A stretch of DNA of 64,000 nucleotides from the NCBI RefSeq assembly GCF_019649055.1, contig NW_026570234.1, forward strand, positions 1,612,001-1,676,000, read 5' to 3'. A program made the translations under genes and the position numbers. Of this stretch, positions 26,004 to 37,811 are shown piece by piece. Origin of the DNA: Paramacrobiotus metropolitanus. Taxonomy: Eukaryota > Tardigrada > Eutardigrada > Parachela > Macrobiotidae. How positions within the stretch are numbered: position 1 is the first letter of the stretch; the number at the start of each line of letters is the position of its first letter. The notes beneath the pieces were generated by a model. That model was not told where the DNA came from and ran no database searches. It worked only from the letters and a program-made list of their open reading frames with translations.

Positions 26004-26837
26004 ATGGAAGCGGTCCCACCGTTTCAAGCGCTGCTGGCGGATACTAATCAAATAAACTATCACAACACGGTGGCCGTTCGCCAGCCAGACAACACTTGGC
26101 TGTTGGGATACATTCAGGATATTCTCGGCGACCACGCCTTCATCCACTTCGACTCCACAACAGTCGCGGCGCGCTGGATGCACAGGGGCGATGTCTGGCC
26201 TCTGCCATGGCACCGGAAGAATGAGGAGGCCTGGGAGCGTGACTATGTGTCAGCGTTTGTGGCACTGCGTGACGAGTATAACGGACCGTTTCGTTTCCGG
26301 CCAGTCGGGAAGGTGATAATGCTGTATGGTAGTACATCCGGTTATCAAATGTGCTGCATCCAAACGAGCGTTCCAGCACACCAAGCCGGTTTTGAGGTGG
26401 TCCATGCATGCCAGGTGACCAGTGCGTTGCCACCCTGCGGTCCGTCCTTGCTGGATCGCCGTAGCGGTTTGCTCTATACCAAGTATCTCATCCCTTTTGG
26501 CCACGCCCCAGACGTTTTGTCCGATCCCTCCGATACGTTTCGCATCATTAAGCATGTTTATAACGCTATCGGACATAAACTGAAGCTTATGCATCAGTTC
26601 CATTTTCGCATCCAACAAGAAGATTTGCATGAGTCCTGCCGGTTCCATTTGCGCATCCACCAGGATAGTTGCGTGTTTGTATTCGTCAATCTCGTAACGG
26701 ACACGCAACGGATACACCGGATGCCGGAATTGTTGGCGAATATCCTGGAAGCGCATCTGACTAGCCTCGGTCGTCTACCGTACATCGATAATGAAGCACC
26801 ACGCGCAAGCCAAAATTTCCCTTACGAAACCGGTTAG
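26004..26837 (+). CDS. Lineage-specific protein, possible N-terminal part of the F-box family gene downstream
   Basis: An intact 277-aa frame starting at an ATG in good context (GGCGATGG). It contains NTVAVRQPDNTWLLGYIQDI, then HFDSTTVAARWMH, GPFRFRPVG and LYTKYLIPFGHA. The C-terminal part, around CRFHLRIHQDSCVFVFVN, is rich in His, Phe and Val. The repeated HFRI/HLRI wording (CHFHFRIQ-like then CRFHLRIH) suggests a small internal duplication. I recall this kind of sequence from tardigrade gene families but know no function. A donor-like GTTAGT lies at 26833, just before the stop, so the frame may instead be the first exon of the F-box gene at 28.9 kb, with LINE tails in a large intron; the phases I tried did not settle this. 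Confidence 0.55.
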   Translation: MEAVPPFQALLADTNQINYHNTVAVRQPDNTWLLGYIQDILGDHAFIHFDSTTVAARWMHRGDVWPLPWHRKNEEAWERDYVSAFVALRDEYNGPFRFRPVGKVIMLYGSTSGYQMCCIQTSVPAHQAGFEVVHACQVTSALPPCGPSLLDRRSGLLYTKYLIPFGHAPDVLSDPSDTFRIIKHVYNAIGHKLKLMHQFHFRIQQEDLHESCRFHLRIHQDSCVFVFVNLVTDTQRIHRMPELLANILEAHLTSLGRLPYIDNEAPRASQNFPYETG

Positions 26838-26922
26838 TACTTAGCGGGGTACAATACTTTATTAATAATAATCGCACAGTTCAGGTCAGAAAGAAAGAAA
26901 AATCACAACACAGCTATCTTAT

Positions 26923-27417
26923 TCACAACAGCAAAACTTCATTTAAACTATCCACTCCGTCCATTGTGCCAAGGATAGATGCTGCATTTCCACGCTGAAT
27001 CTCCAGCGATATTCGTTGTCGTAAAAACTCATGCGATCGACGCTCTCCTGGGTGCTCTTGAAGTCTTTTGCCCAACTCCTTCACGATGGCGATAGCCGAC
27101 GGACCCCAGGGGCCCATCGTTTCAAAGCCGATGGGAGAAAAGATATAACGCCCTAGCAGATACGCATACCGTCGGGACTTCTTATCTTCGGCTTGTACAG
27201 CAGCAGCTCCAGCCGTAACCGACGTCGATAAGAGATGGGAAAAGGCCATTGTGTCAACGCACGTCACATCCCAGGCCAGACACATTCCTCTTTTCCAGGC
27301 GAAGGTTGTACAACCGTCAGGGCGTTGATCTGTTGTAGAGGACGTACTTAGCAGGTGACCTTTAATAAGTATCATGGTACGAGTACAAACTATGTATGCA
27401 CCAGAACAAAACAGCAT
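26923..27417 (-). mobile_element. LINE 3'-end fragment with nuclease-like block, copy 4
   Basis: The longest tail copy, one open frame of 164 aa. It begins with QRPDGCTTFAWKRG and LAWDVTCVDTMA, the RPD...WDVT.VDT block that precedes the tail in this LINE family and looks like a PD-(D/E)xK-type nuclease core. It continues with FETMGPWGPSAIAIVKELGK, GERRSHEFLRQRISLEIQRG and NAASILGT. The reverse transcriptase part is missing. The nuclease reading is inference from motif shape. Confidence 0.65.
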
Positions 27418-27424
27418 TTACAAA

Positions 27425-27612
27425 AGAAACACTTCCTCTATGCTATCCTGATCGGGGATCGTACCCATTACACAAATCGCGTTTCCCCGTTGTATTTATA
27501 GAAATTCGCTGCTTAAAAAACTCTTTCGCCCGCTTCTAGCCAGTGGAAGTCGCTATACCGTTTCCAACCATTTCCACTAGTTTTTTAGTTCCGTCCCCGT
27601 AAGGTCCGTAAA
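27425..27612 (-). mobile_element. LINE 3'-end fragment, copy 5
   Basis: The minus strand reads YGPYGDGTKKLVEMVGNGIA, then an interrupted KRAKEFFKQRIS block. It lies directly upstream (minus strand) of copy 4 in the same orientation, and is more decayed. Confidence 0.5.
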
Positions 27613-28681
27613 TTGACCAGGTTAATTGACCAGTAAATATCTGGCCAATGTCAAAGTTCCGGTGGAGTTTTTTTGTGTGGTGTAAATGCCGGCAGGAATT
27701 TTCGTAACGTTGAAACTTGAAAATACAGCGCTTATCCTAAAAACTTAAGACGCTGCGCATCAGATTCGGACAACTTTATTTTGTGTCAAAGTCGTTGAAT
27801 GTCGAACATTGTCGGTCCTGTCGCCGCTGAACAGGGGATACTTTGCGACGGAAGTTCAGAAATAATTCTGGGATTTTCACCGTTACTTTTGATACTCCAC
27901 TTACAATGTTAAAATACAGACACGATGTAAAATGTGCCCTGCGATACGCCATATTATTAATTAACATTAGCCATATATCAGGCTTCTACATGGATATTTC
28001 GCATCCGGTTAAGAATAAAAGTGTATGTAAACCTATTCTGCAGGTATATTCACTGTACAGGATCCCCCCCTGTGTTATAGTCGACGGGGCGCGCCAGTTT
28101 CCGCGTATTTACTTTTCAGGTGTATTTGTTTACCAGGTGTATGTAAATGTAAAGGCAGGTTTTACATTAGCATGTGTCCAGGTACTTCTGCAGAGTGGTA
28201 CCGGTACAGATACAACAGCACAGATCGGCAGCCACTTCAACACTTCAACTGTCCCTCCCTGTGTTCCGGATAGTCGATAGAGACTCAGTTTCGAGTCTCG
28301 ACCTCGAGTTGCTGCATGACGGTCAGCTCTTGTTAGACAGTACAGCGGAGGCACTGCTGACAAACGGTACTACTCCGGAAAGGAGTCAAACACGGACTGC
28401 AGCATATGAGCATAAGGTCGCGAAGAACTCTTCTAAACGAACAGTAGTCCAGTAGTCCATGTTAAAGAAAACACGCAGGTCATCACGGTTTTCTTGCACA
28501 CAGGTAACCTTATGCAAATATCTTGCTCACTGTTACAGATTTCTATAACTGGTGAATGCGCTACCGCAAAATATTTGCCAGTTGGTAGTTAGCAATGTAG
28601 CAACCAGTGTATGCCAATGCCATCATTGTACGGTAGCGATTAACGAATTTGTAATTTTTTTCGTTTGTTTTCTACCTTTTA

Positions 28682-28882
28682 GCAGTCGAGACACTGGGAA
28701 CCTTTGGAACGTCCTTTGCCAAGTTGGCCAGTTTCGTCGGCCGTAAGATACGCGCAGCTACCGGAAAACCTCGGCCTACGAGCTTTTTAAGACAACATTC
28801 AAGTGTAGCGGTAGTCAGAGGGCATGCGGCGGCTGTTTTGGGTACATTTAGCACACGTCCTGGAAAGCACGAAAGACGCTGA
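28682..28882 (+). mobile_element. LINE 3'-end fragment, copy 6 (different subfamily)
   Basis: The plus strand reads VETLGTFGTSFAKLASFVGR, then TGKPRPTSFLRQHSSVAVVR and GHAAAVLGTF, ending in TGA. It begins just after an acceptor-like CTTTTAGCAG, so reuse as an exon cannot be excluded. Confidence 0.5.
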
Positions 28883-28888
28883 TTCTAG

Positions 28889-31089
28889 TTGTTTTCTCAG
28901 TGTTTAAAATTTGATATTTTTAATCAGTGTAAACCGGTATGTTTACTGGCTGATGCCGATTACAACGGAACCATTTTTAATTCCATTTTTGCTGTAGGCA
29001 CTGACTTCAATGAATCAACGTTAACTGGTGCCCGCATCCGTGATTTGACGCCTTACCTACTAAGTGACATCTTGTCGCATTTGGACTTGCATTCACAGAT
29101 GAAAGCTAAACGGTATGGAAGTTCTTTACAAGTTTGTCTTCTTTACAAATTTTTTTTTCATTAAAAAAGTGACAGTATTGGGTCACGACCCGTTCTAAAG
29201 GTCATACATTTTCTAAATTCTGGTTCGTGCCGCGACGGTTTTTGTATCTATAATTCTACCGGGTGGTCCAATAAACTGGCTGTTTCATTTACTGGCTTGC
29301 CCTGGGGCCGTCCAATCCTGGATTGTTATTACATCAGTTTCTTGGAAAGATCGAAGTTCATACAATATGTCGTGTACGTTGATGTCCTCAGCAACTGCTG
29401 TTTTACATCTTCGTGATCTTACGTCTTGCTGTCTTACTGTCATTATTATGCATCCAGTCTAGATCATTAGCTGCAGTTTAGATCATTTTTATTGTATTAT
29501 TGAAATCTATATTATTGTATTAGTACTACAGATACTGAGATACAATTTACGACCGTAAGAAGTTGAAATAGACCGGCCAGTATGCGGTCGCGCCTCATCA
29601 ACTTCTTTTTGTCGTCCACTGTACACACTACATACTGTACTTCAAAAAACCAAACAAATTTCGGCGTTTTTATGAACGGTTTTCTAAAAAGGGGTATAAA
29701 AACAAGCAAGTGTTTGGCGAGGGACACTCAGAGACCGCCAGTCTGTTGGGCTACCCGGTATATGCGTTTTTCTGCAAAAGTTACGCTATTGACAGGAAGT
29801 TCTGAAAATTTTGACCGGTTGATTTAAAATGTTGCGGAGTAAAAAAATGTGCGCACTATAGATAGAAGAAATTATGGATGTCAGGATTTTTTTAAAATAT
29901 TGAACACGTGCTAGCAGAATAACAAGACAGAATTTACAGGGTAGCAAGATTGAAATGATTGTTTTTAGTGACGTTAATGGGGTTTGTTTTTTCATAGTGT
30001 GTGTGCTTTGTGGCAGTTGCTGCTACGTAATTCTCGAATGGCGGATCATGTTAGCATCTCTTTCGAGAGCTGCTGGCAGCTCCAAGCCAACGGCGACCAC
30101 CGCGTCCTGAAAACGTGTACCGATAACTGCTTCAAAGCTGTTTCCCTGCTCAGCCGCTCCATAAACTCAACGACACGCAGTCTCACCGTCTTGACTGTCT
30201 TCCCGCCCGACTACTTTATGAGTTTTGTTTTTCTGTTAAAATCCATGAAAATTAGAGTGCCTTTCCTGGTGCTCAAAGACCACACTAACGAGAAACCAAG
30301 TCAACTTTTTTGGAAAAAGCAGTCGCGTTTAAAGCACCGCGCAGCGGGAGTCATAGCGAACTTGAAGCATACATGCAACTTTATCTTGCTGCGCAACTGG
30401 AAGGCTGCCGACATTTTCCGTCAACATATGTACGACGTCTTTGTGGATAAACTTATCGTTAGGGGTGGTTCCGACAGGGAGGTGAGCTCTCGTTACCTGC
30501 CAGCGCACGAGGAGAAATGGATGTTGCCTCTCACAAAGGAGTCGCACGAACTGGCTATCGACAAACTGCAGATCACCATTCCGAAGCTCCTTCTGCCCTG
30601 CAGCGAAGGCAGGCTGCGTATGACCTGTCGCTTGATGTGCGCCTTGAACGACAACTTCCCGCCGGTCACGGAGCACATGCTGGCAAAGGTCACGGCTGTC
30701 CATGCGCGCTGGCTGCGCACCCTGGCCTATCCCGAGGATTGGCAGTGCATTCGGAACTACCTCCGACTGTAAGTGGTATAGTAGTCTTTGCCTTTAGCAA
30801 AGTAATGCAGACTATGCTGTATCCTTCAAGCGGTTTGATTCAGAATGGCCTTGCCTTTTTCGGCAGTTGGTATCTCGCACCGGTTCCGCCTCCCTAGTGA
30901 GGCTGTTTTTATTTACGTATAAGAGTACAATCTCCTCGGAATACCTTCCACATTGTATTTGGTAGGTTCAGCGGGTTTCATTGTGACGGTAGCCAAAAAG
31001 TGTGGGCGGATGTCGATCTGCGGATTGTGGATATAGCCACATGGAGCAAACTGGCCATATACGGAATCAACGAAGTGTTTCGAGTATGA
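28889..31089 (+). CDS. F-box protein, lineage-expanded (tardigrade-type) family
   Basis: Three exons fit: one ending at 29112, then 29998-30768 and 30966-31089 (TGA), with matching phases and donors GTATGG and GTAAGT. The start of the first visible exon is uncertain; the protein signal is clear from about 28940 (YNGTIFNS). The segment LTPYLLSDILSHLDL followed by KAKRVCALW, which spans the first junction, is an F-box, the helical motif that binds SKP1 in SCF ubiquitin ligases. The rest, about 290 residues (for example PPDYFMSFVFLLKSMKIRVP and LPLTKESHELAIDKLQITIP), is probably a substrate-binding region; no LRR or WD repeats are visible. It ends GINEVFRV. Upstream coding parts may include the frame at 26004. 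Sure of the F-box and exons; the family assignment to tardigrades is from memory. Confidence 0.75.
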
Positions 31090-31744
31090 AGCCAGGGAAG
31101 TGCTTCACCGCGGATCAGAAAGATTATTAGGGCCTGGATAACACTCGCACCGAAGGCTCCTGATGACGAATGACAGCGTCTATTACAAGAAGCATCCTGG
31201 CTTAACGCTATTATTACTTTGGTCTGCCTTTATATATTGAATGACAGGCATTTAGGTTATCGGGGATTACATATTTTCTACCAATGTACGTGTTGTTCTC
31301 ATTCCTGCCTGATCTCGCACCTGTGCAGATACAAATCTTCTCTGGGCATGCGCAGCGCTTCTCTTTCATAATGCTCTTCTTGTTGCTTGGTCAGAGATCA
31401 CCTTTCTGTCAAACTCAAATTTTAAGCGTTTAAATGCTTTCATTTATAGAATTTTCAGCAATCATTTATTAAGCAACAATCTGCGCTTGCATTGTGTTGC
31501 TTATTAAAACTGCTTGATACGGAATATACAGGAATGTGTGCGTTAAAGTCTGTTTATCCATGTCTATTCGGTAGGACTGTAGCAGGGTCTGCAGGGAGTC
31601 GGAATTTAAAATTTTTCGAAGTATGGAAACATCCCGCTAGAAAAATGCAAGTTTCGGACGAGCATTTTAGTTCGCGAAATGGAGTGAACAGTGGACTTCG
31701 GCGGGCTGCCGCAATCCCATAATTGCTAATCTCATCGTTACAAG
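31090..31744. other. Non-coding stretch left of the giant LTR element
   Basis: No gene recognised. It ends in the 4-bp CAAG target duplication at 31741-31744 that recurs at 55742-55745. Confidence 0.5.
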
Positions 31745-32318
31745 TGTCGTGTATAAGCGTTCACGCCGATTAAGGCTCCATGAACAATCTTTACTCTTCC
31801 ACGCCTGTAATGCTCAATCGGTAGGCACTCGTACTCTCAAACTGTAACAGAAGAACTATGGTGGAAATAAGACGAACGAATCAGGAACACCGAAGATCAG
31901 GAATCCCTCAGGAACGAGCTAACCACAACTTCCGGTCGTAAGTCCTGTGTGGATCGGCAAGAGCTAGGACGATTGTGTCACGAGCAAACCTGTATACTAA
32001 GCGATAATCCGGGAACAACTATGCACTTCAGTAGGAACAAGTATTGCTGTCTCTTTATCCAATACACATCACAGTTCACAACGCTAGGAAATTGTAATTA
32101 GGAAGCAGTCTCAGAAGTAAATCTCAGACTACTGATACCGATATTAGGCATCACCAGAACTTATATAGACTTTGCGTTATGACATCATATACATCGCTAG
32201 TAAAAGAGAACAGCAAATCACAGCATTGATTGACTAGATTATCCGTTATGTTGCAGGTGGAAGGCGGACAGTCAGCATCCGTACGTACTCCGGCGTATGA
32301 TCCTACTCCCATACGTCA
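31745..32318 (-). repeat. LTR (3' LTR of the giant element)
   Basis: 574 bp, starting TGTCGTGTATAAGC and ending CCATACGTCA on the plus strand. Preceded by CAAG (31741-31744). Confidence 0.95.
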
Positions 32319-32326
32319 CCCCCACG
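32319..32326 (-). promoter_or_regulatory. Polypurine tract next to the 3' LTR
   Basis: On the minus strand GTTCGTGGGGG abuts the LTR start TGACGTATG, the position of the plus-strand primer in LTR elements. It is short and G-rich. Confidence 0.65.
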
Positions 32327-32979
32327 AACGATGCTTGGCCGCGCCAAAGTAAACAATCCATCCCGCAACATCCCAGTGCGATTGTGCACTTCCACCCATC
32401 CTGATCCCGATCCACCGCACAATCCACGCGTCCATCCGATGCCCAATGTGACTGTACGCCGCGATTCCAGAGAGTTAGTGTGTGAAACCCTTGGCGAAGA
32501 GGCATCCGGAAGTCCACGGGTTTGGCAGGGCGGAGGTCCAAGGATCCAGGAAGGCGAACTATGAATTACTAATACGGTGCCGTGTGAGTTTAGATAGTGT
32601 TTTGTATGTACAGTATACGGCATAAAGCTTTATTAATTGTGAAACTAAAATCTTAAAATGTGATTATGTGGAATTCTGTAGAACTATGCATTAAACGAAC
32701 GGGACCGCGATAACCAACAACCAGTAGTATTCTTACGAATTCTCGAGTACTACATCATCCAGTAACAACGGTCAACAACAACAAACAAGCAAAAATATCC
32801 GCATAAAAATCATGAGCACAAATTACTGGTAGATGAGAGCAAATTTTAAACCAGCAAAAGAATATCAGTAGCAACAAGATCAACACGGCTTTGGTAAAGC
32901 AAAATCATTAGACAACACCAGGCCAGTAAAAAGGCGAGATCAAAGAAAGCAAAAGATCAAGGACAAAGGTGAGTCAAGG

Positions 32980-33783
32980 TTACTTGCCAGCACTGGGAGC
33001 CAATGAAAACAAACCGGTGATACCAGAGCCAGACGCAGCAGCATCCAAACGGCGAGAAACGTCAGCAGCCATCTGTCGTCGGCGATCGGCATCCAATTCC
33101 CGCTGCTGTTGCTGAGCCAAATAACCAGGCACAAAATTATGTTCAGCAGAACCAACAGGACCGGAAGGCGCAGACGGCGCACGTGGGCGATCAGCCGGAG
33201 AACGGTCGCGGGCATCGCGGACAATCGATACTTCAGGTAGTGGCAAAACATTTGGTGGCAAACCGGGAAATTCAGCGTTCTGCGGGGCTTGCTGCTGCAC
33301 AGGCGGAATGACAGCCAGAGGGACAACAACAGCATTCAAGGCTGGTGGGCCATGTAGATTGACAGCAGGGTTGACACCATTGGGCTCACCTGCAGCCACA
33401 TTTCCGTTGCCTTGGACCGGATTCGGTGCATTCGCTGCTTGGTTGCCCGGGTCGTCAACCTCCATGTTTGCGGCGGCAGCTTCCACTGGAGCAACTGGGT
33501 GAGCGTCTCCATCAGGTACTTCAATAACTTCCGGTGCGCCCAGAGGTCGGCCATTACGACGCCAATGATCGTTTCCACGACGCAAGTTATTGTCTCCAAA
33601 ATTCCTATGATTTCCTCGGCCGTACGGACGAAAGTTGCCACGGTAAGCACCACGGGCTCCACCCCTTCCTCGGTGATTATAACCGGCATTATACTGTTGT
33701 TGCTGCTGGTTAGAAGACGAATGGAAGATGGCGTCTACTAACTTATCAAAAGCACGGTTAGGATCAATAGGCGGCATGCCCAA
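32980..33783 (-). CDS. Accessory protein, RGG- and proline-rich, low complexity
   Basis: 267 aa, the accessory frame nearest the 3' LTR. It opens with MGMPPIDPNRAFDKLVDAIF, then a Gln run and an arginine/glycine-rich stretch (HRGRGGARGAYRGNFRPYGR) of the kind that binds RNA, followed by a Pro/Ala/Val-rich middle and an Arg/Ala-rich helical end. No fold or catalytic motif is recognised. The RGG region could bind element RNA or condense it; this is inference. A possible AATAAA on the minus strand lies near 32627. No resemblance to a viral envelope: no signal peptide or membrane segment. Confidence 0.6.
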   Translation of the reverse strand: MGMPPIDPNRAFDKLVDAIFHSSSNQQQQQYNAGYNHRGRGGARGAYRGNFRPYGRGNHRNFGDNNLRRGNDHWRRNGRPLGAPEVIEVPDGDAHPVAPVEAAAANMEVDDPGNQAANAPNPVQGNGNVAAGEPNGVNPAVNLHGPPALNAVVVPLAVIPPVQQQAPQNAEFPGLPPNVLPLPEVSIVRDARDRSPADRPRAPSAPSGPVGSAEHNFVPGYLAQQQQRELDADRRRQMAADVSRRLDAAASGSGITGLFSLAPSAGK

Positions 33784-34299
33784 CTAATGAAAACTAGTGA
33801 CCTTTTAACACGAAAAGTAAAGAGAAAAAGCGTTAAAATCACAGTCTACACACAGCGAAAATCCAGCATGCCAGGAGGCCAAAACGAAAAATCCACAATG
33901 CCGATTTCTGCACACTACGCGCAAGTGATTTTATACACGTCTGCTAAAGCGAGATTTTAAAGTGCGGAAGATTCCATACAGGTAGAAAAACAGCCAATCA
34001 GCGCTTCGCGCTATATCCTTTTAATTCAACGTAATCGAAGATCAGATCTATCCAGGTACAATGAGAGATTTAACACTGATAGCCACAGCACAGCGGCAAA
34101 ATATTAAACGACCAGTTCAATGACTCAGCCCAGCGCATAAAATTGAAAAATAAAATTTCGGACAAAAACTCCAATAAAATTGTATGATTTCGAGAGACAA
34201 GGTAAACACTAAATGCAATTCTTAATACTAAAACAAAAGGAGACATCGTCAGATCAGGGCGAAAGGGCAATTAAAGCAATACAGCCGACAGCGGCAAAT

Positions 34300-35828
34300 T
34301 CACAATTCATCAGAATGTGGCTGCTGGTTACCATAGACTACTGGTTCCGCAAATTTAGGCGAATCTTCACGCACAACAGCGGCAACAGGTGGCACAGCAG
34401 AGACAGCTGGCTGCAGAGACGGCAGCGGATCAACATCCATTTTCTCCAGATCGAATCCATGATTACCACCACAATCAACTTCCATATCAGCGTTCTCGTC
34501 GGTTTCGACATCAGCACACTGATCAGGGGACAACACGGCCGAAGGATCCTCACGATCTTCCCCATCATCCGAAACGGAAACTTCACTCGGCGCAGAGGAC
34601 GAGGACGGCGAAACCTCCTTGTACTTGCGCTTTTCCCCACGAGTGCGAAAATTATATGGCCCAGCAGAAGTGGATGGCTGCGGTTCAGCATTCTCTACGG
34701 CACAAGCATCAGCAACCGCTTGACGCGCAACCGCATCCTTCTCCTGTCGTTTCCCCAACTCTTCAAATAAACGAATAAAAGCAGGGTGAAGATAAAGGAA
34801 TTGGCGTCGTAATTCAAACGCGAGCTCGGTAGGTAATTTCATAGTGATCGAGGACAAATCATAACGATTAATCAATTGGCCATTACAAAACAGAAAACGA
34901 GACAAATAAAGCCGAGGATAATAACGATGGAAGCGATTTAGGCCAGGAAAATAAGCTGAAGAAATAACCATCTCACCGCGCTTATCCGCAACAGCCATTC
35001 TTGGAAACACTCCGGAATGCGCTCGTTTACGAGCCGTCTGTTTGGTCTTGAAGACCGGCCGCGGGGCATCCGGGTTATACGGTACATAGAGGATGCCACC
35101 TTTACGCAAATGATCCTCATCTAAATACAGCAAAAATAGCCATAAGCCTAGGCTTAAATTGATCGTAACAGCTGCAACACCAATCGCGAGAAAGCTGAAA
35201 GCAACAACACAGGGAGCGAATATCAAGCAATTGAAATCAGGGCTTTCCCAGAAGCAACGTGTGCGTAAGGCAACCAAGTGAACAACAAGCGACTCCATAA
35301 AAACCACAACAACGGCAAACACGGCACAATACCTCGCTTTGCTTTTACAGACGGAGTCTCGGAAGACGATGGCTCTTCTTCTGTCAAGTCTGGAGTTCCC
35401 AGGTGTCTCTCCGCCTGCGTCTGCGGTTTCTTCGGTGATGGCTGACGGATCTCAACGTCAGGGCTAGCAGGGAATAATCCTCTTCGAGCCTGGCGGCGAA
35501 CCACAGCAGCATTGCGTCGCAAAATTGTTCGTCGCCGCTGTGCATCATATCGGCGCTGCAAAGCATGAACTATCGCATCTGCCCAACTCGTTGGAGGTTG
35601 CTGAGCCTCTGCTGCACTCACCGATCCCGATGACCCAGAAGATTGCGCAGAAAACACTGGTTGGGCGGCGGTACGGCGAGAGACTCGAGATCGAGTGACA
35701 CGCGATGAAGAACGGGCTTCATCGCTGTCCGGAGAATAACCAAAACTCAGCCCTGCTGTTGCACGACTCGGGCGCGGTGTACGAGACACAGTTTTCCTCA
35801 CAGTCGCTTTCTTCGCGGAAGGCGACAT
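34300..35828 (-). CDS. Accessory protein with one intron (438 aa), basic N-terminus, unknown function
   Basis: Two coding segments, 35828-35333 and 35120-34300, flank a probable GT-AG intron with matching phase. The N-terminal part is Ser/Arg-rich with basic patches (MSPSAKKATVRKTVSRTPRP, RSSSRVTRSRVSRR), as in chromatin- or nucleus-targeted proteins. The middle (GGILYVPYNPDAPRPVF, LFCNGQLINRYDL, LELRRQFLYLHPAF-like) looks like a globular domain I do not know. The C-terminal part is acidic and Ser-rich. The middle resembles the accessory frame at 42552-43247 in layout (NG..., then a leucine-rich helix pair), so the two may be paralogues; this is weak. The intron lies in the element's own sense direction. 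Confidence 0.6.
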
Positions 35829-36436
35829 TTCAAAACACAAAAGTGACAACTCAATCGTAAAACAAAAGGAAAAGGAGAATAACGGAAATGCCAGCAGGTT
35901 CAGAAAATTGAGAAACTGAAGTGCAGAGAAAAGCACAACAGACAATCTACACTGGCACCGACGCCGAGAACTCAAAATTCACCGAGTATACCACCAGGCG
36001 GTTGACAGGCGACAGACTGAATTTTGCGAATTTTGTCCCCACTTTGATTGCTTGCACTAAGTCACAGAGAATACCGCTTGTTTCGCTGGGGATCTGTAAA
36101 TTTGATCCGCAAAAACCAAATTCTAACAGAAAATACAAGTCATGGTGGTTAGAAGGATACGAAAAGGAAAGGCAAAATCAAAACACGCGGCTGGGAAATA
36201 TTCGGAACACAGACCAGAGACTGCGCAGTTTCCGATAGCATTGCCATATCCAGGCGGCTGGCAAGTGACAGAATGCCGGTTTAGCAGCACAGCAAATATC
36301 AGCTGTTCATCCATAAAAAGCGAGGAACCCAACAATATCTATCCTTTTACGGTGACGGGTTTTCTGTTTTATTTTATTACTAGCTTGTTTCTCTTCACCG
36401 AATTTTATTTTAATCGTTTCGAATCATCCGAGCATC

Positions 36437-37811
36437 ATGTCCGCACAGCCTGTAGGACCAACTGAAAAGCCTCTCCCTTCGCCCGAAGCAGATGCGATTG
36501 AACACTACGAATACTGGAAGGGACGAACTCGCGAATCAGTTCAGCTTGCCATGGCGGAGCCTCTACAGCCAAACGAAACCATCCGAGACCGTCGACAATT
36601 AGCGATGCATACGGCAGCCCACGCGTGCATTCTTGAAGCTGAGATTACGGGATATTATGTGGACATGTCATCTATCAAGAAATTCGTTGTGGAAATGCAC
36701 GATGATTTCACAGAAGAACGAGTAGATTTCTTCCTTGGCGACGCTATCAACGCTGGTATCTTGCTCAAGAAGATGAGCCGCGACGGGCGCTTTGTCCTAG
36801 AAGTCGCCGAAGAAGTCAAGAATAACCGCGATCCCGAGACGAAGGTTATTGATACGACGAGCAAGTTTCGTCGGATGATTCGAGTAATCCTCTACCACGG
36901 TCGATACGCCATGTCGCGCACGGAAATCCAACACTGGATCTGTACATTCGACGTACAGTTGCAGGACGTGGACTACTGGCTGGAGCGCGGACTACGCCAA
37001 CTGGTTAACCAGAAACATGTCGTCGTCGTGTATGGGAATCTTTTCGTGGACAGCTGCATCGACTTGTGGCTACGAAGCATTCGCGGTTGCTGTCTCTGCA
37101 CCACTCTGGCCCAGACCATCAGTATGTATTACGTATTTTTCGAAGCAGCATTCTTGATACTTACATTTTAAAATAGCACAACAACGCCGCCTACTGGAAA
37201 TTACGTTGTCTGCCGTAATTTTGACCAAAACGTTATAAATTATAGATATCAAAATGGGCACGATGAAGGTGACAGTCAACGGAAGAGACACAGAGCAACA
37301 CTTTGCCGATTGCAGCTTCGGCTACGTGGGACAAGACGGGGATTTGGTTGTCGATGGCGTCATGGAGCGGCTGGACGCAATCGAGCCCGAGAAGAACAAC
37401 ACCACCAACGTAAATCTGATAATCCGGGCTAACAAAGACGGGCGCATTGAGAGAGAACCAATTATCACGCTCACTCAACTAAAAGCTATGGGCGGCCGTC
37501 CTAAATATGTTCCCCGATCGAAAAGTACGGATACCGAGAAGAAAGGCCAGAAGACCAAGGAGAAGGCCGAAAAGCCTGACAATGAAGCGAGCACTGCAAA
37601 GCCGGATGCTATTAAAAAGCCAGACGCAATCGACAAATTACTAGAACAAGTCGAACGCGAAAAGGATATTATGGATAACTGCAAGGCGCTGGTAAATACG
37701 CTGAAGGCTCGAGCGACGATGGATGCTAAACATATCGCGTATATCCGTGAGGCTCTAGAACAGCGTCTTGCCAACTTAAAAACTGCAAAGGAAAACTTGG
37801 ATCTGGATTAA
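36437..37811 (+). CDS. Opposite-strand spliced gene inside the giant LTR element (416 aa)
   Basis: Two exons, 36437-37121 and 37246-37811, join in phase across a GTATGT...TATAG intron of 124 bp. The start MSAQPVGPTEKPLPSPEADA is the first ATG of a long frame. Residues about 60-135 (ILEAEITGYYVDMSSIKKFV, then ERVDFFLGDAINAGILLKKM) and 145-210 (VILYHGRYAMSRTEIQHWIC, then VDYWLERGLRQLVNQKHVVV) look like two repeats of a small helix-rich fold with a C-terminal hairpin, as in winged-helix domains. The second exon carries a compact part (VNGRDTEQHFADCSFGYVGQ), a lysine-rich linker and a C-terminal coiled-coil-like helix (DKLLEQVEREKDIMDNCKAL). It is the only accessory gene opposite to gag-pol. Function unknown; a DNA-binding role is inferred only from the predicted fold. 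Confidence 0.65.

Noticed and set aside
33336-33741. Frames overlapping the RGG-rich accessory gene
   Set aside because: Shadows of the low-complexity codons of the 32980-33783 gene.
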